A program made the translations under genes and the position numbers. 64,000 nt of DNA. Origin: DASXUL01 sp036504855. GTDB lineage: Bacteria > Armatimonadota > DTGP01 > JAKQQT01. Location of the stretch: NCBI GenBank assembly GCA_036504855.1, contig DASXUL010000122.1:27202-91201 (forward strand), written 5' to 3'. The notes under the pieces are model-generated. The model worked only from the letters and a program-made list of their open reading frames with translations. It had not been told where the DNA came from and did no database searches. Shown piece by piece: positions 1 through 7,577 of the stretch (position 1 is the first letter of the stretch; each line of letters starts with the position of its first letter).

Positions 1-1023
1 GAAGTTGAGGAGGACGACGAAAAGCCGTTTTCCTTCAAAGCCACCGTTCCGTTGCGTCCCGAAGTCGAGCTCGGCGACTACAGCCAGCTCACCGCCAAGC
101 GAGCCAACCTTCCTGTAACAGACGAGAGCGTTCAGGCCGAGATCGACAAGGTTCTCGCCTCCCATGCTCGCCTGGAGCCGGGCGATGATCCGGCGAACGA
201 TGCCGATGTGGTGTTCGCCGACATGGACACGACCGTCGGCGGCGAGCCCATTGGAGCCACCCGTCCCGCCCATTTCACCGTCGGACAGAACATGCCCGAG
301 ATCGACGCCGCCCTGCGCGGCGCGGCCGCAGGCGATACCCGGGAAACAGACGTGGAGTACCCCGCGGATTTCGCCGACCCCAAGCTGGCCGGCAATACCG
401 TGCACTTCACGTTCCGCGTGAACCACGTGATGGCTCGGCGCGTGCCGGAGCTCACCGAGGAGTGGATCAAGGAGCACACGGGCGCCCAAACGGAGGAGGA
501 GCTCAGGAGCGTGGTTCGCCAGAACCTCGAGCGAGGCGCCGCCGAAGCCGTGGAAGACGACCTGCGTGGACAGCTTATCAACCAGATCGTGGACAAGAGC
601 CAGGTGCACTTCCCCACGCAACTTGTGGACCGCGAAGTGGCCCAGGACCTCAAACGTCTGAGCGAGGATCTGGAAGAGCGCGGCAGCAACCTGGAGCGAT
701 ACGCCCAGGCGCTGGGCCAGACTCTGCCCCAACTCCAGGACCAGATGGCTGCCTCCGCGTCCGCGCGCATCAAGCGCGGGCTTGTGATGGGCAAGATCGC
801 CCAGGTGGAAGGCCTCACGCTCACCAAAGACGATGTCAACGCCGAGATCGCCCGAATCGCCCAGAACTCCGGGATGAAGTTCAGCGAGGCGAAACGCCGC
901 TTCAAGGATGAAGGCGCTCTGGAGACCCTTGAGGAACGCTTGCTGCAGGAGCGGCTGTTTGACTATCTGAAGAGCCGCGCTGAGATCGAGGGTGAGCCGG
1001 CTACAACAGAAAGCGAGGCATAG
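1..1023 (+). CDS. tig: Trigger factor, ribosome-associated chaperone (5' end outside window)
   Basis: The reading frame is open from base 1, so the N-terminal ribosome-binding part lies upstream of the window. About 340 codons remain. The visible protein begins near the end of the N domain (PEVELGDY motif). The FKBP-like peptidyl-prolyl isomerase domain follows (around DTTVGGEP to VNHVMARRVPEL), then the helical C-terminal substrate-binding arms. Trigger factor binds nascent chains at the ribosome exit tunnel. It is followed at once by clpP (4 nt between this stop and that start) and clpX, a classic tig-clpP-clpX order, so an operon is likely. The TTG at 52 is an internal codon, not a start. 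The family call is firm. Confidence 0.95.
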   Translation, partial: EVEEDDEKPFSFKATVPLRPEVELGDYSQLTAKRANLPVTDESVQAEIDKVLASHARLEPGDDPANDADVVFADMDTTVGGEPIGATRPAHFTVGQNMPEIDAALRGAAAGDTRETDVEYPADFADPKLAGNTVHFTFRVNHVMARRVPELTEEWIKEHTGAQTEEELRSVVRQNLERGAAEAVEDDLRGQLINQIVDKSQVHFPTQLVDREVAQDLKRLSEDLEERGSNLERYAQALGQTLPQLQDQMAASASARIKRGLVMGKIAQVEGLTLTKDDVNAEIARIAQNSGMKFSEAKRRFKDEGALETLEERLLQERLFDYLKSRAEIEGEPATTESEA

Positions 1024-1027
1024 GCTG

Positions 1028-1633
1028 ATGGCATTGGTCCCCATGGTGGTGGAACAGAGTGCACGCGGGGAGCGTGCGTACGATATCTACTCGCGCCTCC
1101 TGAAGGACCGCATCGTCTTTCTGGGCGGCCCCGTGTACGATGAGGTGGCGAACCTCATCATCGCCCAGTTGCTCTTCCTGGAGAAGGAAGATCCAGACAA
1201 GGACATCGAGTTCTACGTCAACAGCCCGGGCGGCAGCATTACCGCGGGCATGGCGATCTACGACACGATGCAGTACATCCGGCCGGACGTGGCGACTATC
1301 TGTCTCGGGATGGCCGCCAGCATGGGCAGCCTGCTGCTCACCGCCGGAGCCAAGGGCAAGCGTTACTGCCTGCCGTACTCCGAGGTGCTGATCCATCAAC
1401 CGCTCATCGGCGGCGGCGGCCTGGAAGGACAAGCGACGGATATCGAGATCCACGCCAAGCACCTCATCCGCACGAAGGACCGCATGAATGAGTTGCTGGC
1501 TCGCCACACGGGGCAGCCGCTTGAGACCATCGTGCGCGATACCGAGCGAGACTACTACATGACGGCCGAAGAGGCGAAAGCCTACGGCATCGTGGACGAA
1601 ATCCTCTACCGCGACAAGACTCTGCCGCGGTAG
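1028..1633 (+). CDS. clpP: ATP-dependent Clp protease proteolytic subunit
   Basis: A 201-residue serine peptidase with the full ClpP signature. The catalytic Ser98 sits in GMAASMGS, His123 in LIHQP and Asp171 in the RDTERDYYM segment. The N-terminal LVPMVVEQSARGERAYDIYSRLL is typical of the axial-loop region. It forms the double-heptamer chamber that degrades proteins unfolded by ClpX, which is encoded next. I chose ATG 1028 because the family usually begins MALVPMVIEQ. The open frame reaches further upstream into tig, and ATG 1043 is a possible alternative. The gene starts 4 nt after tig ends, so translational coupling is likely. Confidence 0.95.
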   Translation: MALVPMVVEQSARGERAYDIYSRLLKDRIVFLGGPVYDEVANLIIAQLLFLEKEDPDKDIEFYVNSPGGSITAGMAIYDTMQYIRPDVATICLGMAASMGSLLLTAGAKGKRYCLPYSEVLIHQPLIGGGGLEGQATDIEIHAKHLIRTKDRMNELLARHTGQPLETIVRDTERDYYMTAEEAKAYGIVDEILYRDKTLPR

Positions 1634-1737
1634 GTTCCGATGGCGGATTGGTAGGCGATGAGACCCGAGGGCGGCGCGAATGCGAGCAGCCGGCTCCGGG
1701 TCTCACCGCCAGCCGCCAACCACCCATCGCTTTCACC

Positions 1738-2997
1738 ATGGCGCGTCTCGTATCCGATACGGAAGACATTCGGTGCCTGCTCTGCGGCCGCAGCCGCCGG
1801 CAGGTGCGCCGCATCATCCTGGGCCTGGATGGCGGCATCTGCTCCGATTGCGTGGATCAGTGCAACGCGCTGATCCGTACCGAGAGGCAGGGCGCCAGGT
1901 CCGGCGTCGGCGTTTCCTCCATCCCCACGCCCCGCGCGATCCATGAAGCCCTCAACGAGTACGTGGTGGGGCAGGAGCGCGCCAAGCGGATGCTGGCCGT
2001 GGCCGTGTACAACCACTACAAGCGGATCGGCGCGCCGGCGGATGACGTGGAGCTTGCCAAATCCAACATCCTCCTCCTTGGCCCTACCGGCTCGGGGAAG
2101 ACGTTGTTGGCCCAGACTCTGGCGCGAATCCTGAAAGCGCCGTTCGCTATTGCAGACGCCACCTCACTGACAGAGGCCGGCTACGTGGGCGAGGATGTGG
2201 AGACGATCCTGCTTCGCCTCCTTCAGAGCGCTGAGGGAGACAGCCTCAGCGAGGTCGTCCTCTCCGCCCAGCGCGGCATCATCTATATCGATGAGATCGA
2301 TAAGATCGCCCGCAAGTCCGAGAACCCCAGCCTGACGCGCGACGTTTCCGGCGAGGGCGTTCAGCAGTGTCTGCTGAAGCTGCTGGAAGGCACAGTGGCC
2401 AACGTGCCGCCACAGGGCGGCAGGAAACACCCTCAGCAGGAAACCGTGGAGGTAGACACCTCCAACATCCTGTTCATCTGCGGCGGGACCTTTGACGGCC
2501 TGGAGCAGATCATCGAGCGCCGGACCGAGGGCTGCAGCATGGGGTTCCGCGCTGAAGCGACAACCAGGCGCGAAGCGCGCCATGGGCGCCTCAGCGGCGT
2601 GCAACCGTGTGATCTGGTGCACTACGGATTCATCCCGGAATTCATCGGCCGGCTGCCGGTGTGCGCAACGCTGGAGCCGCTGGATGAGGCGGCTCTGGTG
2701 CGCGTGCTGCGCGAACCGAAGAACGCGCTTACCAAGCAGTACGAGCGCATCTTCTCAATGGACGGGGTTACCTTGCGGTTCACGGACGAGGCCCTGCACG
2801 CCGTCGCCCAGGAAGCGCTTGGGCGCGACACCGGCGCGCGGGCGCTGCGCAGCATCCTTGAGGAGTTACTTCTCAACGTGATGTACGATGCGCCGAGCCG
2901 AACCGACCTGGAAGAGTGCATCGTCACCGAAGATACGGTTCGCCGTCGGGTGGACCCGGACCTTGTAACCCGCGCCGAGATGCGGAAGGCTTCCTGA
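1738..2997 (+). CDS. clpX: ATP-dependent Clp protease ATP-binding subunit ClpX
   Basis: A 419-residue AAA+ unfoldase. An N-terminal C4 zinc finger (CLLC...CSDC) lies at about residues 14-40. The Walker A GPTGSGKT and Walker B IIYIDEIDKIA follow, with pore loop GYVGED, RKH loop GGRKHPQQE, and sensor-2 box RDTGARALRS. The ClpP-docking tripeptide, normally I/L-G-F, reads MGF here (EGCSMGFRAE). The start is ATG 1738, placing the zinc finger at the usual distance; the open frame extends 30 codons further without family similarity. The 104-nt gap after clpP contains an 8-bp inverted repeat (1660-1667 with 1697-1704), which may form a leader hairpin. ClpX recognises tagged substrates, unfolds them and feeds them to ClpP. 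Confidence 0.95.
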   Translation: MARLVSDTEDIRCLLCGRSRRQVRRIILGLDGGICSDCVDQCNALIRTERQGARSGVGVSSIPTPRAIHEALNEYVVGQERAKRMLAVAVYNHYKRIGAPADDVELAKSNILLLGPTGSGKTLLAQTLARILKAPFAIADATSLTEAGYVGEDVETILLRLLQSAEGDSLSEVVLSAQRGIIYIDEIDKIARKSENPSLTRDVSGEGVQQCLLKLLEGTVANVPPQGGRKHPQQETVEVDTSNILFICGGTFDGLEQIIERRTEGCSMGFRAEATTRREARHGRLSGVQPCDLVHYGFIPEFIGRLPVCATLEPLDEAALVRVLREPKNALTKQYERIFSMDGVTLRFTDEALHAVAQEALGRDTGARALRSILEELLLNVMYDAPSRTDLEECIVTEDTVRRRVDPDLVTRAEMRKAS

Positions 2998-3038
2998 TGG
3001 CCCGCTGCATTTGGGCCTCTTTGCCGACGCCGTCCGTT

Positions 3039-3226
3039 CGCCATCACGGACGCCGAAGGCATAAACTGTAGTCAGGTACTTCCGGCAGGACAGGTCTTGG
3101 CCCGCGCTGCATCTCGCGCCTACGTCGCTCGCGTTGTCCGTTGCGGCGAACCTCGCGGCGAGTCGATGTGAGATTTCCACCTCTCGGACGATCGCGTGCT
3201 CGCGGGCCTATCCTGTCCGTGATCGC
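3039..3226. repeat. Long imperfect fold-back in the clpX-lon gap
   Basis: The clpX-lon gap (2998-3278) has no convincing gene. It contains nested inverted segments. 3088-3105 (GGACAGG-TCTT-GGCCCGC) pairs with 3202-3218 (GCGGGCC-TAT-CCTGTCC). Outside them, 3040-3051 (GCCATCACGGAC) nearly pairs with 3215-3226. The whole stretch could fold into one long imperfect stem in RNA or DNA. There is no T-run after it, so it is not an ordinary terminator. I saw no CIRCE element. Its role is unknown; a lon leader structure or a decayed palindromic element are both possible. Confidence 0.4.
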
Positions 3227-3278
3227 CCGACGTGCTGAAGGCCGACCATTCATCTAACGAAAGCCTCTGATCACCCAT

Positions 3279-5654
3279 ATGCCCAGATCCCCCAAACGCC
3301 CCAAGGTCGCTGCTCCGGAGCCCGTTCTACTGGACGACGATTCCGCTCGAATCCCCTCGGTCCTGCCGTTGCTTCCCATCCGGGATAACGTGTATTTCCC
3401 GCACCACATCTTCCCCCTGATCGTCGGACGCGAGAAGTCGGTGCGCGCGATGGAAGAGGCCCGCGGCGAGAGCCGGATGATCCTCCTCGTATCGCAGCGT
3501 GAGGTGGGCGTGGAGGATCCGCAACCTGGCGACCTGTATGACGTTGGGATTGCGGCGGATATCATGCACATCCTCAACATCCCAGATGGCACCGTCCGGG
3601 TGATGTTGGAAGGCGTTCAGCGGGTGCGCATCCTGCGTTATGTGCAGGTTGAGCCGTATTGCCGGGTGGTTGTGGCGCCCCTGCACGATGACGTGGAGGT
3701 AGGGATCGAAACAGAGGCGCTGATGCGTTCTGTTACGGCCCAGTTTCAGTCCGTCTGCGAGCTGGGTCGAACAGTCCCGCCCGAGGTACTGGTCAACGTG
3801 ATGAACGTGGATGATCCGGCGCGCCTCGCAGACATGATCACCCCCGCGCTGCCCCTGAAGGTGGAGGCCAAGCAGGGCATCCTCGAAACCCTCTCCGCCC
3901 GTCGCCGCCTCGAGATGCTGAACGTCCTTCTGAAGAAGGAGATCGAGATTCTCGAGATCCAGAAGAACATCCGCAACAAGGTCGAGAAGGAAATGGGGGA
4001 CACCCAGCGTGAGTTCATCCTGCGCGAGCAGATGAAGGCCATTCAGCAGGAACTGGGCGAACGCGATGGGGGCGGAGCGGAAACAGACGAGTTCCGAGAG
4101 AAGATCGTGCTGGCGGGCATGCCCGAGGATGTTCTGGAGCGCGCATTCAAGGAGCTGGACCGGCTTGAGCGCATGCCGTTCGCCGCGCCGGAAGGCGTGG
4201 TGATCCGAACCTATCTGGACTGGCTCACGACCCTGCCATGGAGCGTGGCGACGGATGAACGGCTGGACATCTCCGCGGCCGAGGACGTTTTGAACGAGGA
4301 CCACTATGGGCTCCAGAAGGTCAAGGAGCGCATCCTGGAGTTCCTGGCGGTGAGGAAGCTATCCGGCGCCCAGAAGGGCCCGATCCTCTGCTTTTCCGGC
4401 CCTCCCGGGGTGGGCAAGACCAGTATCGGCAAAAGCATCGCGCGCAGCCTTGGACGCAAATTCATCCGCGTGTCACTCGGCGGCGTCCGGGACGAGGCCG
4501 AAATCCGCGGCCACAGGCGCACCTACGTTGGAGCGATGCCGGGACGCATCATCCAGGGCATCAAGCAGGCCGGCAGCAACAACCCCGTCTTTATGCTGGA
4601 TGAGATCGACAAGATCGGGGCGGATTTCCGCGGCGACCCCTCAGCCGCGCTCCTTGAGGCGCTGGACCCGGAACAGAACAGCACCTTCAGCGACCACTAC
4701 CTCGAAGCGCCGTTCGATCTCTCGAACGTGATGTTCATCACCACGGCGAACCTCCTGGATCCCGTGCCCCCGGCCCTGCGCGATCGCATGGAAGTCATCG
4801 CCTTCCCCGGCTACACCGAAGAGGAGAAGCTGGAGATCGCCAAGGGATTCCTGCTGCCGAAACAGGTGCGGGACCATGGCCTTAGCGATAAGTTGATCCG
4901 CCTGGAGCCGGAAGCCGTGGCGGAGGTGATCCGCCACTACACCCGTGAAGCGGGCGTGCGCAATCTTGAGCGCGAGATCGCCACGATCTGCCGAAAGGTG
5001 GCCCGCAAGGTGGCGGAGGGAGAGACGAAGCGCACTGTGGTCAAGGCGAAGAACGTGACCACATACCTTGGCTCACGCCGGATGCACTACGGAATGGCGG
5101 AGGAAGAGGACGAGGTGGGCGTATCCACTGGACTCTCCGTTACTGAGTATGGCGGCGATGTGCTGAGCATCGAAGTGACGTTGATGAAGGGGGACGGGAA
5201 GCTGGTGCTGACCGGCCAACTGGGCGACGTGATGAAGGAAAGCGCCCAGGCGGCGATGTCCTACCTCCGTTCCCGCGCCGGGACGCTGGGCGTAGACGAG
5301 GACTTCTACGCGCGGACCGAGGTGCACATCCACGTTCCGGCGGGAGCCATCCCGAAGGATGGTCCATCCGCCGGCATCACGATGACCACCGCGCTGGCCA
5401 GCGCCCTGACGCAACGCGCCGTGCGCAAGGAAATCGCCATGACCGGCGAGGTGACCCTTCGGGGCCGCGTGCTGCCCGTGGGCGGGATCAAAGAGAAAAT
5501 GCTCGCGGCCCACCGGGCGGGCGTTAAGGTCATCATCATGCCGAAGGACAACGAAAAGGACCTGGATGACATCCCGGAGAAGGTCCGCAAAGAGCTGACC
5601 TTCCACCTCGTCCGCCAGGTGGACGAGGTCCTGAAGTTGGCCCTGCACGAGTAA
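3279..5654 (+). CDS. lon: ATP-dependent protease Lon
   Basis: A 791-residue Lon protease of normal length. The order is an N-terminal substrate-binding domain (PLLPIRDNVYFPHHIFPL onward, residues 30-220), a coiled linker rich in Lys/Glu, an AAA+ module with Walker A GPPGVGKTS (about 374-382) and Walker B VFMLDEIDKIG, and the C-terminal Ser-Lys protease domain. The catalytic Ser697 is in DGPSAG and Lys738 in GGIKEKM. The ATG at 3279 begins just upstream of the conserved N domain. Lon removes misfolded and short-lived regulatory proteins in the cytoplasm. Its position after tig-clpP-clpX makes 1-5654 a proteostasis block, although a 281-nt structured gap separates it from clpX, so it may have its own promoter. 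Confidence 0.96.
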   Translation: MPRSPKRPKVAAPEPVLLDDDSARIPSVLPLLPIRDNVYFPHHIFPLIVGREKSVRAMEEARGESRMILLVSQREVGVEDPQPGDLYDVGIAADIMHILNIPDGTVRVMLEGVQRVRILRYVQVEPYCRVVVAPLHDDVEVGIETEALMRSVTAQFQSVCELGRTVPPEVLVNVMNVDDPARLADMITPALPLKVEAKQGILETLSARRRLEMLNVLLKKEIEILEIQKNIRNKVEKEMGDTQREFILREQMKAIQQELGERDGGGAETDEFREKIVLAGMPEDVLERAFKELDRLERMPFAAPEGVVIRTYLDWLTTLPWSVATDERLDISAAEDVLNEDHYGLQKVKERILEFLAVRKLSGAQKGPILCFSGPPGVGKTSIGKSIARSLGRKFIRVSLGGVRDEAEIRGHRRTYVGAMPGRIIQGIKQAGSNNPVFMLDEIDKIGADFRGDPSAALLEALDPEQNSTFSDHYLEAPFDLSNVMFITTANLLDPVPPALRDRMEVIAFPGYTEEEKLEIAKGFLLPKQVRDHGLSDKLIRLEPEAVAEVIRHYTREAGVRNLEREIATICRKVARKVAEGETKRTVVKAKNVTTYLGSRRMHYGMAEEEDEVGVSTGLSVTEYGGDVLSIEVTLMKGDGKLVLTGQLGDVMKESAQAAMSYLRSRAGTLGVDEDFYARTEVHIHVPAGAIPKDGPSAGITMTTALASALTQRAVRKEIAMTGEVTLRGRVLPVGGIKEKMLAAHRAGVKVIIMPKDNEKDLDDIPEKVRKELTFHLVRQVDEVLKLALHE

Positions 5655-5737
5655 CCGTTACGGCTTGCGCTTTGTCAGGGTGAAACTGGGCGCTAGCCAG
5701 TTTGTTGACGAGCGTTCTCGGCATAGAGATAGCTGAC

Positions 5738-5833
5738 GGGCAGGGCAAGCCCATCCTCTACCAGTTCGGTTTCTCCATCCACCGATCGGTGGACGGCCGG
5801 GCCTGCCGGGTAGGGGCTGGGCTTGCCCTGCCC
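5738..5833. repeat. Large hairpin-forming inverted repeat downstream of lon
   Basis: A perfect 16-bp inverted repeat, 5738-5753 (GGGCAGGGCAAGCCCA) with 5818-5833. The stem continues inward, with one mismatch and one G-T pair, to 5762/5809. The loop contains a separate perfect 16-bp palindrome, TCCACCGATCGGTGGA. No T-run follows the right arm. It could end lon transcription through a strong structure, or be a non-autonomous palindromic element. No second copy is seen in the window. Confidence 0.6.
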
Positions 5834-5972
5834 TCGGAGCCTCAGATTGGTCGCTCACGCCTCGCAGTGACACATCCCACCGAACAGAGCACAAGCCGCC
5901 TCGCCAACCGGGTGAGCGAACCCGTCTATGGACGGAAACTCCGTCGGCGGGGCAGAATATAGTTGCTCAACC

Positions 5973-6084
5973 GCCAAGGGGGAGTAACAGCGCCGGCCCC
6001 GCCGGCGTGGAGCAGGTCAACAGCACTGGAGCTTCGGCTTCTGGCCTGCCTCGCCGGACACTGTCCGGGTGTGAGACTCTTGGC
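5973..6084 (+). promoter_or_regulatory. yybP-ykoY type Mn2+ riboswitch
   Basis: The sequence carries the family's conserved pieces in order. GGGGAGTAAC lies on the 5' side (5979-5988), GTCAACAGCACT in the middle (6016-6027), and GTGAGACTC on the 3' side (6071-6079). They are enclosed by a 6-bp P1 stem, GCCAAG (5973-5978) with CTTGGC (6079-6084). Internal hairpins fit the family layout: CGCCGGC-CCC-GCCGGCG (5991-6007), a GCAGG/CCTGC stem (6012-6049) and CCGGA/TCCGG (6054-6068). The next gene on this strand encodes a TerC/Alx family membrane protein, the best-known target of this Mn2+-sensing RNA class. Motifs were matched by eye; no covariance model was run. Confidence 0.78.
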
Positions 6085-6508
6085 CGCGTGATACCAATCG
6101 CGTGGCCATCCGCCACCCATGCCTGGAGGACCGTGTTCTGATACCGACAGCGCCGTCCGTATGCCGCCGCCCCGGCGGTTGCCCGAACCCCGTCCGCTCC
6201 CTTCACCGCCTCTTCGCGCGTGCGCCAGTGCCTGCGCCCGCGCTCCAGATATCCCGTCCGCGCGCGTGTTGCCCAACCCTGCTTTCAGGACCACTCTCGC
6301 CAAAAGGACGAGCGGGTATCGACGACTGCCTTCACCGCCGCGGCGTTTGGCTCGATCGATGCGAACGTGACGGGTTCATCGCGCGATCCGCGCGGGCCGA
6401 TTCGGGATGGGTTGATCGGTGGCGGACGGATGGCGCCGAGCCGGGCGGTCGCTTCCCCCCTGGAGAAACCATCCGTGCGGACGAGCCTTTTCCTGAGAAG
6501 GATGTTCG
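6085..6508 (+). other. Unusually long leader between riboswitch and TerC gene
   Basis: About 425 nt separate the riboswitch aptamer from the transporter start. I see no convincing ORF with a ribosome site and no terminator with a T-run. The stretch is GC-rich with several short self-complementary segments. A clear ribosome binding site, GAGAAGG at 6495-6501, stands 7 nt before the ATG at 6509. The expression platform must lie somewhere in this leader, or expression is controlled by Rho or RNA stability. Confidence 0.5.
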
Positions 6509-7453
6509 ATGACAGTAGAGATAGGACTGTGGATCGGCTTCACGGTTGTCATCCTCTTCATGCTCGCCCTGGATCTGGGCGTGTTCCATCGCCAGGCGCA
6601 CGCCGTGGGCGTGCGGGAGGCGCTGATCTGGAGCGGCGTGTGGATTGCGCTGGCGTTGGTTTTCAGCGGGGCCGTGTACGTGTGGCGGGGGCCGGACCTG
6701 GCGTTGCAGTTCCTCACCGGCTACCTCATCGAGAAGTTCCTGAGCGTGGACAACATCTTCGTCTTCCTCATGATCTTCTCTTACTTTGCTGTGCCCGGGA
6801 AGTACCAGCACAAGGTGTTGTTCTGGGGCATCCTGGGGGCGCTCATTTCCCGTGCACTCCTCATCGCGGCCGGCATCACGCTCATCGAGCGGTTCCATTG
6901 GATGGTCTACGTGTTTGGCGGATTTCTTGCGCTCACCGGCATCCGGATGGCGCTGGCCAAGGAGAAAGAGGTTCAGCCGGAAAGGAACCCGGTCGTACGG
7001 CTGGCCCGGCGGTTCCTGCCGATTTCGGAGCAATACGAAGGCGGCAGCTTCGCGGCGCGCCGCAACGGGAAGTTGCTGTTCACCCCCCTGTTCCTGGTCC
7101 TGATCCTGGTGGAGACCACCGACATCCTCTTTGCCGTGGATTCGATTCCGGCGATCCTGGCTGTGTCTCGCGATCCGTTCATCGTCTACGCGTCCAACGT
7201 GTTCGCCATCCTCGGGCTGAGATCGCTCTACATGGCCGTTGCCGGGATGATGGGAGTCTTCCACTATCTGAACTACGGGCTGTCCGCCATCCTCGTGCTG
7301 GTGGGCGCCAAGCTGCTCGTCTCGAATGTGTACAAGGCGCCGGTCGCGTTCACGTTGGGAAGCATCGCCCTCATCCTGGCGATCTCAATCGGGGCGTCGG
7401 TGATCTGGCCGGCGAAGGCGGCGCCGGATCATCACTCAGCGTCGCCATCTTGA
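6509..7453 (+). CDS. TerC/Alx family integral membrane metal (Mn2+) transporter
   Basis: A 314-residue polytopic membrane protein with about eight or nine hydrophobic segments. It shows the two acidic signatures of the TerC family: EKFLSVDNIFVFLMIF near residue 75, and the TDILFAVDSIPAILAVSRDP segment near residue 210, followed by NVFAILGLRSLY. Family members Alx and MeeY-like proteins export manganese; others were first tied to tellurite resistance. The upstream Mn2+ riboswitch supports a manganese role. The start is ATG 6509 with GAGAAGG seven bases upstream. The C-terminal tail is short and polar. A GC-rich hairpin terminator follows the gene. Confidence 0.88.
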   Translation: MTVEIGLWIGFTVVILFMLALDLGVFHRQAHAVGVREALIWSGVWIALALVFSGAVYVWRGPDLALQFLTGYLIEKFLSVDNIFVFLMIFSYFAVPGKYQHKVLFWGILGALISRALLIAAGITLIERFHWMVYVFGGFLALTGIRMALAKEKEVQPERNPVVRLARRFLPISEQYEGGSFAARRNGKLLFTPLFLVLILVETTDILFAVDSIPAILAVSRDPFIVYASNVFAILGLRSLYMAVAGMMGVFHYLNYGLSAILVLVGAKLLVSNVYKAPVAFTLGSIALILAISIGASVIWPAKAAPDHHSASPS

Positions 7454-7521
7454 TGTCCTCTGTGGAGCGCCGTTTCCCCATCCGCACACGCGGTTGCTAG
7501 CATGGGTGTGACTTCTTTATC

Positions 7522-7548
7522 CGCCCCGCCAAGTCCGGCGGGGCGTTT
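7522..7548 (+). terminator. Rho-independent terminator after the TerC gene
   Basis: A perfect 9-bp stem, CGCCCCGCC (7522-7530) with GGCGGGGCG (7537-7545), has a six-base loop and is followed by TTT. It lies between the TerC gene and valS. Confidence 0.55.
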
Positions 7549-7577
7549 GCGCACATAGGACACCGAGGATTCCCCCG

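Noticed and set aside
52..54. TTG at 52 as a gene start
   Set aside because: The trigger factor frame is open to base 1 and the upstream codons encode the expected acidic and FSFKATV segments.
2998..3278. CIRCE or other heat-shock operator before lon
   Set aside because: No TTAGCACTC-N9-GAGTGCTAA-like repeat is present; only the fold-back described was seen.
5702..5962. Small ORF over the lon-terC hairpin
   Set aside because: It runs through the inverted repeat, has no ribosome site and no protein similarity.
7454..7577. T-box leader before valS
   Set aside because: The gap is only 124 nt, with no specifier stem or T-box motif; it is explained by a simple terminator.
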